From Pseudooceanicola antarcticus (GTDB lineage: Bacteria > Pseudomonadota > Alphaproteobacteria > Rhodobacterales > Rhodobacteraceae), in NCBI RefSeq assembly GCF_900215355.1, contig NZ_OBEA01000005.1:62001-126000 (forward strand): 64,000 bases of DNA, in the 5' to 3' direction. Under the pieces are notes generated by a model. That model made no database searches. It saw nothing but the letters and a program-made list of their open reading frames with translations, and was not told the origin of the DNA. The position numbers and the translations under genes were made by a program. Shown piece after piece: positions 1 through 9,313 of this stretch. The first letter of the stretch is position 1, and each line of letters opens with the position of its first letter.

Positions 1-216
1 CGTAGTGGCCGGGTGATGCGCGACCTGGGCTCGGCCTATGCGCAGCTTGGCCAGCCCGGCATGGCCGCGCTTTCGGTGGCCGAACGCCATGCGCTTTCGG
101 GCCGCATGAAGGATGCGCATATCCAGGCCGAACGCGCCACGGGCCTTTTGTCGCGCGGCTCCCCCGCTTGGCAAAGGGCGCAGGATGTGCTCAATGCCAG
201 CAAGGAGGACGGTTGA
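1..216 (+). CDS. M48-family metalloprotease with TPR, C-terminal fragment
   Basis: This is the last 71 codons of a gene that begins left of the window; the frame is open from base 1 to the TGA at 214-216. The visible residues form an alpha-helical, tetratricopeptide-like tail rich in alanine and glycine, containing LGSAYAQLGQPGMAAL and LSVAERHALSGRMKDAHIQA. Similar tails are seen in periplasmic M48 peptidases with C-terminal TPR repeats (BepA-like). The catalytic HExxH region is outside the window, so the family is an inference from the tail alone. A plain TPR protein is the alternative. Confidence 0.55.
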   Translation, partial: RSGRVMRDLGSAYAQLGQPGMAALSVAERHALSGRMKDAHIQAERATGLLSRGSPAWQRAQDVLNASKEDG

Positions 217-313
217 GCCATGTCCACCGGCACCCCCTCCCCCCGTCGATCCGGCCAAGGCCGATCCCCATGCCTAACCCGGTCCCGTCCGGGGGCCTGA
301 AGAAAGAGCCGCC

Positions 314-1117
314 ATGTCCAGCCTTCGCCCGATCCTGACCACCGCCGTCGTGACCGCCGCCCTCACCGGCGCCGCCTTCTACGCCATCGACAAGATGCCG
401 ACCGAGCCCGAGCTGAACCAGGCCGCCGAGGCCAGCGCCCCCGGCCTGACCCCCTCCGAGCGCGAGAGCTTCCGCACCGAGGTGCGCGACTACCTGATGG
501 AGCACCCCGAGGTGCTGCTGGAAGCCATCCAGGTGCTCGAGGATCGCCAGGCGGTCGAGGCCGCAGAGGCCGAGGTCGCCATGGTGCGCGACAACGCCGA
601 GGCGCTCTTTGACGACGGCTTCTCCTGGGTGGGTGGCAACCCCGAGGGCGACATCACCCTCGTCGAGTTCATGGACTACCGCTGCGGCTACTGCCGCAAG
701 GCCTTCGAGGATGTCGAGGAACTGGTCGCCACCGATGGCAACATCCGCTTCGTGCTGAAGGAATTCCCCATCCTCGGAGAAGAGAGCCTGGCCGCCTCGC
801 AGCTCGCCATCGCCACCCAGCTGGCGGCGGGCGACGAGGCCTACAAGCAGATGCATGACGCACTGATGGTGCATAGCGGCGGCTTCGACGAGGTTTCGGT
901 GCGCCGCCTGCTCAGCTCGCTCGGGATCGAGGAAGAGCCGGTCATCGCGATGCTCGGCAGCCCCGAGGTGGCCGAGGTGATCAACGCCAACCGCGCCCTG
1001 GCCCAGAAGCTCGAGATCACCGGCACCCCGACCTTCGTGTTGCCCGAAACCCTGCTGCGCGGCTACGTGCCGCTGGCCGGCATGCGCTCCATCGTGGCGG
1101 ACCTGCGCGCCGAGTGA
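314..1117 (+). CDS. DsbA-family thiol:disulfide oxidoreductase
   Basis: A 267-residue periplasmic thioredoxin-fold protein. An N-terminal hydrophobic segment (about residues 8-25) is followed by a helical stretch (45-95, FRTEVRDYLMEHPEVLLEAI) of the kind found before the catalytic domain in ScsC/DsbA-like proteins. The active site is CGYC at C124-C127, and a cis-proline loop (TGTPTFVLP) lies near the C terminus. It probably oxidises, isomerises or reduces cysteines in exported proteins. An AAAGAG sequence precedes the ATG. The stop codon overlaps the next gene's GTG start, so the two are co-translated. The redox direction cannot be read from the sequence. Confidence 0.85.
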   Translation: MSSLRPILTTAVVTAALTGAAFYAIDKMPTEPELNQAAEASAPGLTPSERESFRTEVRDYLMEHPEVLLEAIQVLEDRQAVEAAEAEVAMVRDNAEALFDDGFSWVGGNPEGDITLVEFMDYRCGYCRKAFEDVEELVATDGNIRFVLKEFPILGEESLAASQLAIATQLAAGDEAYKQMHDALMVHSGGFDEVSVRRLLSSLGIEEEPVIAMLGSPEVAEVINANRALAQKLEITGTPTFVLPETLLRGYVPLAGMRSIVADLRAE

Positions 1118-1845
1118 TCCCCGTGTCGCGCCGCCTGGTCATCGGCCTCGCCCTGCTGCTGCTGCCTGCGCCCCTCAGGGCGCAGCCCTCGGCGCTCTGG
1201 CAGAAGCTCGAAGAGAACCCCGCCCTCATGGCGCAGGAGATGCGCGCGCTGCTGCTCGAGGCACCACAGCTGATCGACGAGGTCCGCAGCGAGGCCCGTG
1301 CCCGCATGGCGGCAGACGCCGCATCGGACCTTGCCGCCGAAGTGGCGGGCGACAGCGCCATGATCGCAAAGCTGACCCCGGCGCTCTTCGGCGCCACCCC
1401 GCGCGGCTTCGGTGCCGAGGGGCCCGCCGCGATCACCCTCTTCACCGCCGCAGGCTGCGCCCCCTGCCTGCGCGCCGAGACCGAGCTGCGCGCCCTGGCT
1501 GACGAAATTCCCGGCCTCCGGGTCGAGCTGCGCAGCCTCTCCGATGATCCCGCCGACCGCCTGGACCGTGCCCTGCAAAGACGCGAGGGGCCCGAGACCG
1601 CCGCCCGCTTCCGCGCCAGGCTGCAGGACCCGGACAACGCCCAGGCCCTTGCAGAAAGCCTGACCGAGGACCCCGAGGCCCTTCTGGCCCTTGCCGAGAG
1701 CCCCGAGATTCGCGCCGAGCTGGCGCAAGAGGTATCGCTTTTCAGGGATCTGGGCCTCGACATGGCGCCCTCCTACGTCATGCCGGGCCGCCTGATACGC
1801 GGAGAAATGCCGAAAGTCGTCCTCCAAAGCTATCTCAGCCCGTAG
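1114..1845 (+). CDS. periplasmic thioredoxin-fold protein, divergent DsbA paralogue
   Basis: A 243-residue protein with a signal peptide (residues 1-23, ending near LRAQ). It has the same order of parts as the preceding DsbA-like protein: a helical N-terminal stretch, a beta strand leading into CAPC (C115-C118), and a C-terminal loop (MAPSYVMPGRLIRG) matching the neighbour's TPTFVLPETLLRG. The proline before the strand is replaced by Ala-Pro-Ser. The GTG start overlaps the upstream TGA as GTGA; a second GTG at 1123 is possible. The pair looks like an old tandem duplication, perhaps acting as redox partners. Exact function is unknown. Confidence 0.7.
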   Translation: MIPVSRRLVIGLALLLLPAPLRAQPSALWQKLEENPALMAQEMRALLLEAPQLIDEVRSEARARMAADAASDLAAEVAGDSAMIAKLTPALFGATPRGFGAEGPAAITLFTAAGCAPCLRAETELRALADEIPGLRVELRSLSDDPADRLDRALQRREGPETAARFRARLQDPDNAQALAESLTEDPEALLALAESPEIRAELAQEVSLFRDLGLDMAPSYVMPGRLIRGEMPKVVLQSYLSP

Positions 1846-1897
1846 AGTACACGCGACGCTATAGCGCGACACATTTCATTCGTGTTAAACTGGTGTC

Positions 1898-2059
1898 ATG
1901 AAAAAGGACGGAATCCAGGGTCGACCCTACAAGTGGTCAGACCGTCTGCTAGGGCTCGTGGTCGCGCTGCCCGTCCTTTTGTGGCGCCTGGCCCAGGCCC
2001 TCTTCGGCATCGGCATCGGCATCCTGGTGGTGCTGCTGCTCGTGCACGGCACGCGCTGA
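1898..2059 (+). CDS. 53-residue single-pass membrane protein
   Basis: A short frame beginning ATG AAA AAG GAC. It has a charged, soluble N terminus (about residues 1-16) followed by a long hydrophobic region (about 19-50) with GIGIGILVVLLL, then HGTR at the C terminus. Codon use is like that of its neighbours. It lies 52 bases after the thioredoxin-like gene and ends 12 bases before the convergent ispG stop. There is no strong ribosome-binding site. I do not recognise a family; small membrane proteins of this type are common in Rhodobacteraceae annotations. Confidence 0.5.
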   Translation: MKKDGIQGRPYKWSDRLLGLVVALPVLLWRLAQALFGIGIGILVVLLLVHGTR

Positions 2060-2071
2060 GCGCGCGGCAGA

Positions 2072-3202
2072 TTACTCTGCCGCCTGCGCCGTGACTTGGC
2101 CGTTCTCGATCGCCTCGGCGCGCTTTTCCACCTCTTCGACGATATGGTCGATCATCTGGTCGTTGTTCATCTTGTGGCTGGCCTTGCCCGCCAGGTAGAC
2201 CATGCCGCTGCCCGCTCCGCCGCCGGTGAAGCCCACGTCGGTCATCAGCGCCTCGCCGGGGCCGTTGACCACGCAGCCGATGATGCTGAGGCTCATCGGC
2301 GTCTTGATGTGCTCCAGCCTCTTTTCCAGCGTCTCGACGGTCTTGATCACGTCGAAGCCCTGCCGCGCGCAGGAGGGGCAAGAGATGATGTTGACGCCGC
2401 GATGGCGCAGGCCCAGACCCTTCAGGATCTCGTAGCCCACCTTCACCTCTTCCACCGGATCGGCCGAAAGGCTGACCCGCAGCGTGTCGCCGATGCCCAT
2501 CCACAGCAGGTTGCCCATGCCGATGGCGCTCTTGATGGTGCCGGTCATCAGCCCGCCCGCCTCGGTGATGCCAAGGTGGATGGGCGCGTCGGTCTGTTCG
2601 GCCAGCATCTGGTAGGCGGCAGCCGCCATGAAGACATCCGAGGCCTTCACGCTGATCTTGAACTCGTGGAAATCGTGGTCCTGCAGGATCTTGATGTGAT
2701 CCATGCCGCTCTCGACCATGGCATCCGGGCAGGGCTCGCCGTATTTCTCCAGCAGGTGCTTTTCCAGGCTGCCCGCGTTGACCCCGATGCGGATAGAGCA
2801 ATTGTGGTCCTTGGCGGCCTTGATGACCTCGGCCACGCGCTTCTCGTCGCCGATATTGCCGGGGTTGATGCGCAGGCAGGCCGCGCCCGCCTCGGCGGCC
2901 TCGATGCCGCGCTTGTAGTGGAAATGGATGTCCGCGACGATCGGCACCGGGCTCTCGCGGCAAATCTCTTTCATCGCCTTGGCAGAGGCCTCATCGGGCA
3001 CCGAGACACGGACGATATCGGCGCCCGCCTCGGCGGCGCGGATGATCTGGTCCAGCGTGCCCTTCACATCGGTGGTCACCGTGTTGGTCATCGTCTGCAC
3101 CGAGATCGGCGCTCCGCCCCCCACGGGCACGTCACCCACCATGATGCGGCGGCTCTCGCGGCGGTCGATATTGCGCCAGGGACGAACGGGATTATGCGAC
3201 AT
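2072..3202 (-). CDS. ispG: 4-hydroxy-3-methylbut-2-en-1-yl diphosphate synthase
   Basis: IspG (GcpE) catalyses the penultimate step of the methylerythritol phosphate route to isoprenoids, reductively opening methylerythritol cyclodiphosphate with a [4Fe-4S] cluster. The 376-residue protein starts [11 protein letters not shown] and carries SVQTMTNT, the TIM-barrel region, and cluster cysteines in CPSCAR and CVVNGPGE. The frame stays open upstream, but the ATG at 3202 fits the family length and has AGAGG upstream. The gene follows the RodZ-like gene after a terminator-like hairpin, so it probably has its own promoter in the 3203-3422 gap. Confidence 0.96.
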   Translation of the reverse strand: MSHNPVRPWRNIDRRESRRIMVGDVPVGGGAPISVQTMTNTVTTDVKGTLDQIIRAAEAGADIVRVSVPDEASAKAMKEICRESPVPIVADIHFHYKRGIEAAEAGAACLRINPGNIGDEKRVAEVIKAAKDHNCSIRIGVNAGSLEKHLLEKYGEPCPDAMVESGMDHIKILQDHDFHEFKISVKASDVFMAAAAYQMLAEQTDAPIHLGITEAGGLMTGTIKSAIGMGNLLWMGIGDTLRVSLSADPVEEVKVGYEILKGLGLRHRGVNIISCPSCARQGFDVIKTVETLEKRLEHIKTPMSLSIIGCVVNGPGEALMTDVGFTGGGAGSGMVYLAGKASHKMNNDQMIDHIVEEVEKRAEAIENGQVTAQAAE

Positions 3203-3368
3203 GGGGAGGAAACCTCTGATTGCGCTCGGGGCAGAGATACGACAGGGCGGCCAGCGGTGCAATGCGGCCCGGTGGTCTCTCTCCTTCAGATAGGGTCCTA
3301 CCCCGGCTTCCGCCAGTGCCGGGGGCGGATCGAGGGCAGCCCAAGACAGCAGCGCGCCCGCCCAATGG

Positions 3369-3401
3369 CAAACGCCCGCAGCCAGGGGCCACGGGCGTTG
3401 C
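3369..3401 (-). terminator. hairpin downstream of the RodZ-like gene
   Basis: An 8-bp perfect inverted repeat (AACGCCCG / CGGGCGTT) flanks a 13-base loop. On the minus strand the hairpin is followed by TTTGCC, and it lies just past the RodZ-like stop codon. It probably ends or attenuates transcription between that gene and ispG. The U tract is short. Confidence 0.5.
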
Positions 3402-3422
3402 AATTCCGGGATGCCGGCAGGC

Positions 3423-4676
3423 TTACTCGGTGACCATGCTCAGGTCGGCTTCGGCCACGGCGATCATCTTTTCGGCCTCGGGGTCGCGCGACAGGTCGGC
3501 CAGCACGTAGTTGGTCTTCAGGTCGTCGACCGAAAGCGCCACGTTGCGGATCGTCCCCGTGCCCTCGCCTGCGGGGCCATAGTATTCGCCCTCGACCTGG
3601 AAGTAGATCGAGCCCGACATGCCGGCGCGCAGCACCGGGGGCTCTTCGGTATTCGGCAGCTTCCAGGTCTCGCCCGCGTCGAGGATCTTCTCGAACAGGA
3701 TCGTGCCATCGGCGCCCTGCACCCGCACCCAGGCGGGACGGACGGCAACCAGGCTGACGCCCGGCTTCGGCGTGGCGACCACCTGCGGCGAGGCGATGGC
3801 CTCTCCGGTCTGCGGGTCCAGCCCCAGCGACATGGCCACGGCGCGATCCTCGGCGCTCGGACCTGCGGCCTCGGGCAGGCTGGGCGCGGCGGAGGCCTGG
3901 GCGAAAGTGCCGACCTGCTGCGGGTTCAGGGTGGAAATCGGCGCATCGCGCGAGACGACGACCGGCACATCCAGCGCCTTCGGGCGATAGAGCCGGTCCA
4001 TGCCGTCGCTCGGCGGATTAAAGACACCCGCCGCCTGGGCACCGACCACCGGGTCCTCGACCTGCATGGTGGCGCCGGCCAGCGGATCGAGATCGGCCAG
4101 CACGTCGGGGGTGTTCTCGACCGGGGCGAATTGCACCCGCTGCACCTCGTTCAGCACCGCGTAGCCGCCATAGGCCAGCCCGCCGATCACCGCCAGCAGC
4201 ACCAGCGAAGAGCCGATGGCCGCGGGTTCGATACGGGCGAAGAAGCTCTCGCCCTGCGGGATGAAGGGGGTGGTCGGATCGGTGAAGGGATCGCTGCCGC
4301 GGGTCGACTTGCGCTCCAGCCGGGGCTCGGGGCGGGTGCGCGAAGAGGCCTCTGCGGACATGCCATGGGCGGTGGTGAACCCGCTCTCGGCACAGAATTT
4401 CGCGTAGGTCTGGTCAGGGTCCATGCCGAGGTAGCGCGCGTAGGAGCGGACGTAACCTGCGATGAAACCCGGAGTGTCGAAGGCGTCGGGGTCGGCGTTT
4501 TCGATCGCGGCAATGTAATTTGCCTTGATGCGCAATTCACGCTGAACATCGAGAAGCGACTTGCCCATGGTCGCGCGTTCGCCGCGCATGACATCCCCGA
4601 GACGCAGCTCGAAGTCGTCGAAACCCTTGATGTCGCTGGATGCCTGTCCCCTGTCAGGCTGTCTCCGCCGTATCAT
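3423..4676 (-). CDS. RodZ-like helix-turn-helix membrane protein
   Basis: A 417-residue protein with the RodZ layout. A Cro/C1-type helix-turn-helix (about residues 22-95, [22 protein letters not shown]) is followed by a polar linker, one transmembrane segment (153-175), and a periplasmic part ending in a DUF4115-like beta domain (around 300-370, with GETWKLPN). RodZ links MreB filaments to the cell-shape complex. In alphaproteobacteria the gene is commonly next to ispG, as here. The start could be a few codons downstream, because the first 15 residues are not conserved-looking. Confidence 0.85.
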   Translation of the reverse strand: MIRRRQPDRGQASSDIKGFDDFELRLGDVMRGERATMGKSLLDVQRELRIKANYIAAIENADPDAFDTPGFIAGYVRSYARYLGMDPDQTYAKFCAESGFTTAHGMSAEASSRTRPEPRLERKSTRGSDPFTDPTTPFIPQGESFFARIEPAAIGSSLVLLAVIGGLAYGGYAVLNEVQRVQFAPVENTPDVLADLDPLAGATMQVEDPVVGAQAAGVFNPPSDGMDRLYRPKALDVPVVVSRDAPISTLNPQQVGTFAQASAAPSLPEAAGPSAEDRAVAMSLGLDPQTGEAIASPQVVATPKPGVSLVAVRPAWVRVQGADGTILFEKILDAGETWKLPNTEEPPVLRAGMSGSIYFQVEGEYYGPAGEGTGTIRNVALSVDDLKTNYVLADLSRDPEAEKMIAVAEADLSMVTE

Positions 4677-5148
4677 CCCGCTGCCCCATCTGCCTTACGG
4701 AAATCCGAAAATCCCCCGATTCGGACCCCCTTCTTTGTTTATGAGACCCTAACATGTTTCAACCTATTTGGTGCGAGGTTAACCTGTGAACCCCGAGATT
4801 TAGGCGTTCTTTTGCGCAGGCTGCCCGGTTACTGGGGATACACAGCAAAACACTCACCCTTTGGTTGAACGCCTCTCCCAAATCACGATGTCGCGGGCCA
4901 GGCAACACCTTATGGTGAGAAGCGCGACCATCGGCGGAGGGTCCGGAGCGCCGATCACCGGGACCAGCCGCTGCGACCTGGCGAGACGCCGCGGCCCGGA
5001 ACGGAGAGCCAAAGGTGGCATATCTCCCCCCCTATCGACGCAGCGCGCCCCAGCGCGAGCTGCTGCGCCCCAGACGTCGGGAGCCATCCCACCTGCCCCA
5101 CCTCCGCTCCGCGCCTCCCCTGCCGCCCGTAGGCCCCGCGAAAGCAAA
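4677..5148. other. intergenic, no gene seen
   Basis: About 470 bases between the RodZ-like start and the hemA terminator. The part next to the RodZ-like gene (4680-4860) is less GC-rich and probably carries its promoter. Short frames in both directions lack ribosome-binding sites and coding-like composition. I see no RNA gene or repeat. Confidence 0.5.
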
Positions 5149-5178
5149 ACGGCCCGCCGCAGGTGCGGACGGGCCGTT
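5149..5178 (-). terminator. rho-independent terminator after hemA
   Basis: A strong stem, ACGGCCCG-CCGC pairing with GCGG-A-CGGGCCGT, lies about 22 bases past the hemA stop. On the minus strand it is followed by TTTTG. This is a typical intrinsic terminator for hemA. Confidence 0.8.
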
Positions 5179-5200
5179 CAATTCAATCGGGTGGCGGGCC

Positions 5201-6424
5201 TCAGCCGGCCATTTCCTGGCGGTTCAGCGCGCAATGGGACCACAGACGGTCCATGGCGCGGATCAGCGCCTCGGTCTCCAGCGGGCCATGCACCGGCGAG
5301 GGGGTGAAGCGCAGGCGCTCGGTGCCACGGGGCACGGTGGGGAAGTTGATCGGCTGCACGTAGATGCCGTGGTCTTCCAGCAGCATGTCCGACAGGATCT
5401 TCGTATGCACCGGGTTGCCGACGATCACCGGCACGATATGGCTGCCATGGTCGATCAGCGGCAGGCCCAGGGCCTTGAAGCGGGTCTTGAGGATCGCCGC
5501 CCCCTCCTGGTGCTTGTCGCGCAGCGCCTGGTCGCCCTTCAGGTGGCGGATCGAGGCAGCGCAGCCGGCGGCCACCGCGGGGGGAATGGACGACGAGAAG
5601 ATGAAGCCCGGCGCGTAGGAGCGCACCGCGTCCACCATCTTCGCCGAGGCGGCGATATAGCCCCCCAGCACACCGAAGGCCTTGGCCATGGTGCCGTTGA
5701 TGATGTCGATCCGATGGGCCAGGTTGTCGCGCTCGGTCACGCCACCGCCACGCGGGCCGTACATGCCGACCGCATGGACCTCGTCGATATAGGTGAGCGC
5801 GTTGAATTCATCGGCCAGGTCGCAGATCTCGGCGATCTTGCCGAAATCGCCGTCCATGGAATAGACCGACTCGAAGGCGATCAGCTTGGGCGCGGCGGGG
5901 TCGTCGGCCTCCAGCAGCTCGCGCAGATGCGCGACATCGTTGTGACGGAAGATCCGCTTGGCGCCACCGTTGCGCCGCACGCCTTCGATCATCGAGGCAT
6001 GGTTCAGCGCATCGGAATAGATGATCAGGCCGGGGAAGAGCTTGGGCAGGGTCGAGAGCGTCGCATCATTGGCCACATAGGCCGAGGTGAAGACCAGCGC
6101 CGCTTCCTTCTGGTGCAGATCCGCGATCTCGGCTTCCAGCGCCTTGTGGTAAAGCGTCGTGCCGGAAATGTTGCGCGTCCCGCCCGACCCGGCACCCGCC
6201 TTGTCCAGCGCGTCATGCATGGCCTCAAGCACCACCGGGTGCTGGCCCATGCCCAGGTAGTCGTTGCCGCACCAGACGGTTACCGGCCGTTCCGAGCCAT
6301 CGGCACGGCGCCAGGTCGCATGGGGAAACTGCCCCTTGTGACGCACGATATCGATGAAGGTCCTGTAGCGGCCTTCGTCGTGCAGCTTGCCGAGTGCCTG
6401 GTCGAGTTGGGCTTCGTAAGTCAC
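5201..6424 (-). CDS. hemA: 5-aminolevulinate synthase
   Basis: A PLP enzyme that condenses glycine and succinyl-CoA to 5-aminolevulinate, the first step of tetrapyrrole (haem, cobalamin and possibly bacteriochlorophyll) synthesis by the Shemin pathway. From the GTG at 6424 ([20 protein letters not shown]) the protein is 407 residues, the length of Rhodobacter HemA. An AGGAAAG sequence 9 bases upstream supports this start over the longer open frame. Visible motifs are [38 protein letters not shown] and the PLP lysine in [12 protein letters not shown]. An FNR-type box lies upstream and a strong terminator downstream, so it is a single-gene unit. Confidence 0.96.
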   Translation of the reverse strand: MTYEAQLDQALGKLHDEGRYRTFIDIVRHKGQFPHATWRRADGSERPVTVWCGNDYLGMGQHPVVLEAMHDALDKAGAGSGGTRNISGTTLYHKALEAEIADLHQKEAALVFTSAYVANDATLSTLPKLFPGLIIYSDALNHASMIEGVRRNGGAKRIFRHNDVAHLRELLEADDPAAPKLIAFESVYSMDGDFGKIAEICDLADEFNALTYIDEVHAVGMYGPRGGGVTERDNLAHRIDIINGTMAKAFGVLGGYIAASAKMVDAVRSYAPGFIFSSSIPPAVAAGCAASIRHLKGDQALRDKHQEGAAILKTRFKALGLPLIDHGSHIVPVIVGNPVHTKILSDMLLEDHGIYVQPINFPTVPRGTERLRFTPSPVHGPLETEALIRAMDRLWSHCALNRQEMAG

Positions 6425-6865
6425 GGGCTTGGTCTTTCCTTGCTTCGTCGTCTTCGCAGTGACCCTTCGGGCGCACCGGCGGCATTCCCCTGCGAGGTCC
6501 GGCAGGTCTAGCACCGCCGCTCGCATTTTGGAATGAAAATAAGATCATTCCTTCACCCCGAAAGCGTTACAAATTGACGCTCCTTCTCTCTTTGACATGG
6601 GTCAAGCTTGGCCGGGCTTTTGCCGGATTGTCCCCCTGCGGGCCCAGTGTTTCGCCAAGTAACGCCCGGTGCAAATGAAACTTGCCGTCCTCCGGGCTGT
6701 TTCTTGCCCGCCCCCGGCCGCAAGCGCGCAGGGCAAAATCACGCGAATTCAAGACGAATCCCCCGCATCCCGCGCGCCCCTCCCCGTGGCGGGCTTCCGC
6801 CGCGCGCTGCTGGACAAGCCCCGCGCCTTTGCTAGGCTCCGCGCGACCAAAGCAAAGGAGCCCCC
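6425..6865. other. divergent promoter region hemA / M20 peptidase
   Basis: A 441-base gap with no credible gene. It holds the FNR-type palindrome described separately and a moderately AT-rich stretch at 6530-6600 that is likely the hemA promoter. The M20 peptidase ribosome-binding site (AAAGGAG) is at its right end. Confidence 0.6.
6592..6605 (-). promoter_or_regulatory. FNR/FnrL-type box upstream of hemA
   Basis: TTGAC-ATGG-GTCAA is a perfect dyad with the 14-base spacing of FNR/Crp-family sites (TTGAT-N4-ATCAA). Its centre is 174 bases before the hemA start codon. If it activates from -41.5, transcription would start near 6557, with a TGTAAC sequence near the -10 position. In Rhodobacter sphaeroides hemA is activated by FnrL at low oxygen. 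That role here is inference. Confidence 0.75.
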
Positions 6866-8257
6866 ATGTCCGCCCCCTCCCTGGACCCCGTTCTCTCCCG
6901 CATCGATTCCGACATCAGCGCCGCCACCGAGCGCCTGATGGAGCTTCTGCGCATCCCCTCGATCTCGACCGATCCGGCCTACAAGGGCGATTGCGAAACC
7001 GCCGCCGACTGGCTGGTGGCCGACCTGGCCTCGATCGGCGTCGAGGCCTCGAAACGGCCGACACCGGGCCACCCGATGGTGGTGGGCCATGCGGGACCGG
7101 AAGGCGCGGACGTGCCCCACGTCCTCTTCTACGGCCATTACGACGTGCAGCCGGTCGATCCGCTGGACCTCTGGGACAAACCGCCCTTCGAGCCCGAACT
7201 GCAAGAGACCCCCAAGGGCACGGTGATCCGTGGCCGCGGCTCTTCCGACGACAAGGGCCAGCTGATGACCTTCGTCGAGGCCTGTCGCGCCTGGCAGGAG
7301 ATCCACGGCGAGCTGCCCTGCCGCATCACCTTCTTCTTCGAGGGCGAAGAGGAATCGGGCTCTCCCTCCCTCGTGCCCTACATGAAAGAGAACGCGGAAG
7401 AGCTGAAAGCCGATGTCGCGCTGATCTGCGATACCGCGATGTTCGACCCGAAGACCCCCGCCATCGTCACCATGCTGCGGGGCATGCTGGGCGAAGAGCT
7501 GACGGTCATCGGCCCCGACAAGGACCTGCACTCGGGCTTCTACGGCGGTGCCGCGATGAACCCGATCCGGGCGCTCTCCAAGGTGCTGGCCGCGCTGCAT
7601 GACGACCAGGGCCGCGTCACCATCCCCGGCTTCTACGACGGCGTACCCGAGCTCACCGACGAGCTGAAGGCGCAGTGGGAAGGCCTGGGCTTCGACGCCG
7701 GGAAGTTCCTGGGCGAGGTCGACCTCTCGGTGCCCGCCGGCGAACAGGATCGCAGCGCGCTGGAAATGGTCTGGTCGCGCCCGACCTGCGAAGTGAACGG
7801 CATCTGGGGCGGCTATACCTCGGCAGGCTTCAAGACCGTGCTGCCCTCCGAGGCCCACGCCAAGATCTCGTTCCGCCTGGTCGGCACCCAGGACCCGCTC
7901 GCCATCCGCGAGAGCTTCCGCACCATGGTGCAAGAGCTGCTGCCCGAGGATTGCAAGGTCGAGTTCAAGGCCCATGGCGCCTCGGCCGCCAGCCAGATGG
8001 AGATCTCGGACCCCGCCTTCGAGAAGGCCCGCCAGGCCCTGTCGGACGAATGGCCCAACCCCGCCGCCTATATCGGCTGCGGCGGCTCGATCCCGATTGC
8101 CGGGCATTTCAAGAAAATCCTCGACATGAATGCCATGCTGATCGGCTTCGGACTCGAGGATGACGCCCTGCATTCGCCGAACGAGAAATACGATCTTAAT
8201 TCCTTTCATAAAGGAATCCGTAGTTGGGCCCGCGTGCTGGATGCACTGAGCCGCTGA
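6866..8257 (+). CDS. M20-family metallopeptidase (dipeptidase)
   Basis: A 463-residue cytosolic zinc dipeptidase of the ArgE/DapE/CPG2 superfamily, in the M20 branch resembling carnosinase-like dipeptidases. Metal-binding motifs are LFYGHYDVQP (H91, D93), RGSSDDKGQ (D128) and FFEGEEESGSPS (E161/E162). The dimerisation domain lies in the middle (about 200-360), and a late HSPNEKYDLNSF supplies the last histidine. It likely hydrolyses short peptides; the substrate cannot be assigned. The AAAGGAG ribosome-binding site fixes the start. Confidence 0.9.
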   Translation: MSAPSLDPVLSRIDSDISAATERLMELLRIPSISTDPAYKGDCETAADWLVADLASIGVEASKRPTPGHPMVVGHAGPEGADVPHVLFYGHYDVQPVDPLDLWDKPPFEPELQETPKGTVIRGRGSSDDKGQLMTFVEACRAWQEIHGELPCRITFFFEGEEESGSPSLVPYMKENAEELKADVALICDTAMFDPKTPAIVTMLRGMLGEELTVIGPDKDLHSGFYGGAAMNPIRALSKVLAALHDDQGRVTIPGFYDGVPELTDELKAQWEGLGFDAGKFLGEVDLSVPAGEQDRSALEMVWSRPTCEVNGIWGGYTSAGFKTVLPSEAHAKISFRLVGTQDPLAIRESFRTMVQELLPEDCKVEFKAHGASAASQMEISDPAFEKARQALSDEWPNPAAYIGCGGSIPIAGHFKKILDMNAMLIGFGLEDDALHSPNEKYDLNSFHKGIRSWARVLDALSR

Positions 8258-8320
8258 GCCTTCGGCGTCTCTTCCGGGCCATTGCTTGGGCCCTGCTGCC
8301 CCCAGCTCGGGAGAGACGCC

Positions 8321-8728
8321 ATGGTGCTGAATATCGAGGAAGAGATCGACGCCCGCATCGCCGCGATGGAGGCAGAGCCCTATGCCTCGACCCCGCCCGG
8401 CGATGTCCGCCGCGAGATCCTGCTGGTCAACGAGATCATCCACACCACGGGAATGGAGACCGCGCCGCGCATGCGCGGGCTGTCGCAGATCGAATTGCTG
8501 GGAATCGCCACGCCCAACTCCCAGGTGACTCGCGGCATCATCCGCTTTCGTCCCGAGGGCGAGCTGCGCGCGCCCTATTACAAGGACGCGGATCACACGA
8601 TCCGGGTCTGGCTGGACATCCGCCACCTGGACCACGTGCTCTGGCAGCTCAACCACCGCAAACGCTGGATCTGGGTCGGCACCTGGCCCGACGGCTTTAC
8701 CTACGCCGATCTGCACAGCCGCCCCTGA
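8321..8728 (+). CDS. hypothetical protein, 135 residues
   Basis: The frame starts MVLNIEEEIDARIAAMEAEP and is acidic at its N terminus. The second half is rich in charged and aromatic residues (WLDIRHLDHVLWQLNHRKRW). There is no signal peptide, membrane segment or metal motif. An upstream in-frame start at 8282 is possible, but the ATG at 8321 follows GGGAGAG. It lies 63 bases after the peptidase gene on the same strand and may be co-transcribed. I do not recognise a family; codon use looks native. Confidence 0.65.
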   Translation: MVLNIEEEIDARIAAMEAEPYASTPPGDVRREILLVNEIIHTTGMETAPRMRGLSQIELLGIATPNSQVTRGIIRFRPEGELRAPYYKDADHTIRVWLDIRHLDHVLWQLNHRKRWIWVGTWPDGFTYADLHSRP

Positions 8729-9134
8729 GCGCAACAGGAGGGGTGCCACCCTCCCCGCGAAGACCGGAGGTCTGCCAGGGGCGCAGGAGGGGTGCGAACC
8801 CACCTGCCCCGCGCCTAATGGCGCGGAACACCGTGTTAACGCATGGCGGCCACCGACATCCGCACCGACGTGATACCGACACAATACCGACGTGATACCG
8901 ACGTTGCGTTCGGTGCCCTTTCCGGGGCGTTAACTATTGCGGGGAGCATCTCGGGGGCCAGCCCCCAATGGGGCCTGCGGCTCCGGTCACCGCCGGCATG
9001 GTCTCGAACAGGGAAAGCGGGGCAACTGGGCGGCACCTGCCATCAGGCGGGCGGCCAGCAGCCGCGACCGCGCGCAAAAACATCCAGCGAAACCAAAAGG
9101 TTACGCTGCGATCTTTGACACTTCTGGGGGAAAG
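8729..9134. other. intergenic with short repeats
   Basis: No credible gene. It contains a small hairpin (GGAGGG/CCCTCC, 8737-8754), two copies of CAGGAGGGGTGC (near 8735 and 8785), and an 11-bp tandem repeat (8864-8907). Confidence 0.5.
8864..8907. repeat. four tandem 11-bp repeats
   Basis: Four consecutive units read ACCGACGTGAT, ACCGACACAAT, ACCGACGTGAT and ACCGACGTTGC. A looser ACCGACATCCGC copy lies directly upstream, starting at 8852. The 11-base period is about one helical turn. No coding function is apparent. Confidence 0.75.
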
Positions 9135-9211
9135 TGGCGCGGTTGACGGGGCTCGAACCCGCGACCTCCGGCGTGACAGGCCGGCACTCTAACCAACTGA
9201 GCTACAACCGC
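9135..9211 (-). tRNA. tRNA-Asp (GUC), copy 1
   Basis: A 77-base cloverleaf including an encoded CCA end. The acceptor is GCGGTTG/CAACCGC with discriminator G. The D arm reads AGCTCAGTTGGTTAGAGT, the anticodon loop CTGTCAC gives GUC, and the T arm has GGTTCGAGCC. It is identical to the copy 217 bases upstream on the same strand. Confidence 0.97.
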
Positions 9212-9313
9212 GCGTAGGGGCTGGAATAATGTGGCTGCCCGGTGGGGTCAATGGGAAAATGCAGCTTCTCTTGCGTCAATTTTCAGATTGCCCAAACGCT
9301 TGATCCCAAAAGC

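Noticed and set aside
6749-8884. A 711-codon minus-strand frame opposite the M20 peptidase
   Set aside because: Antisense shadow of a clear peptidase gene with catalytic motifs on the plus strand.
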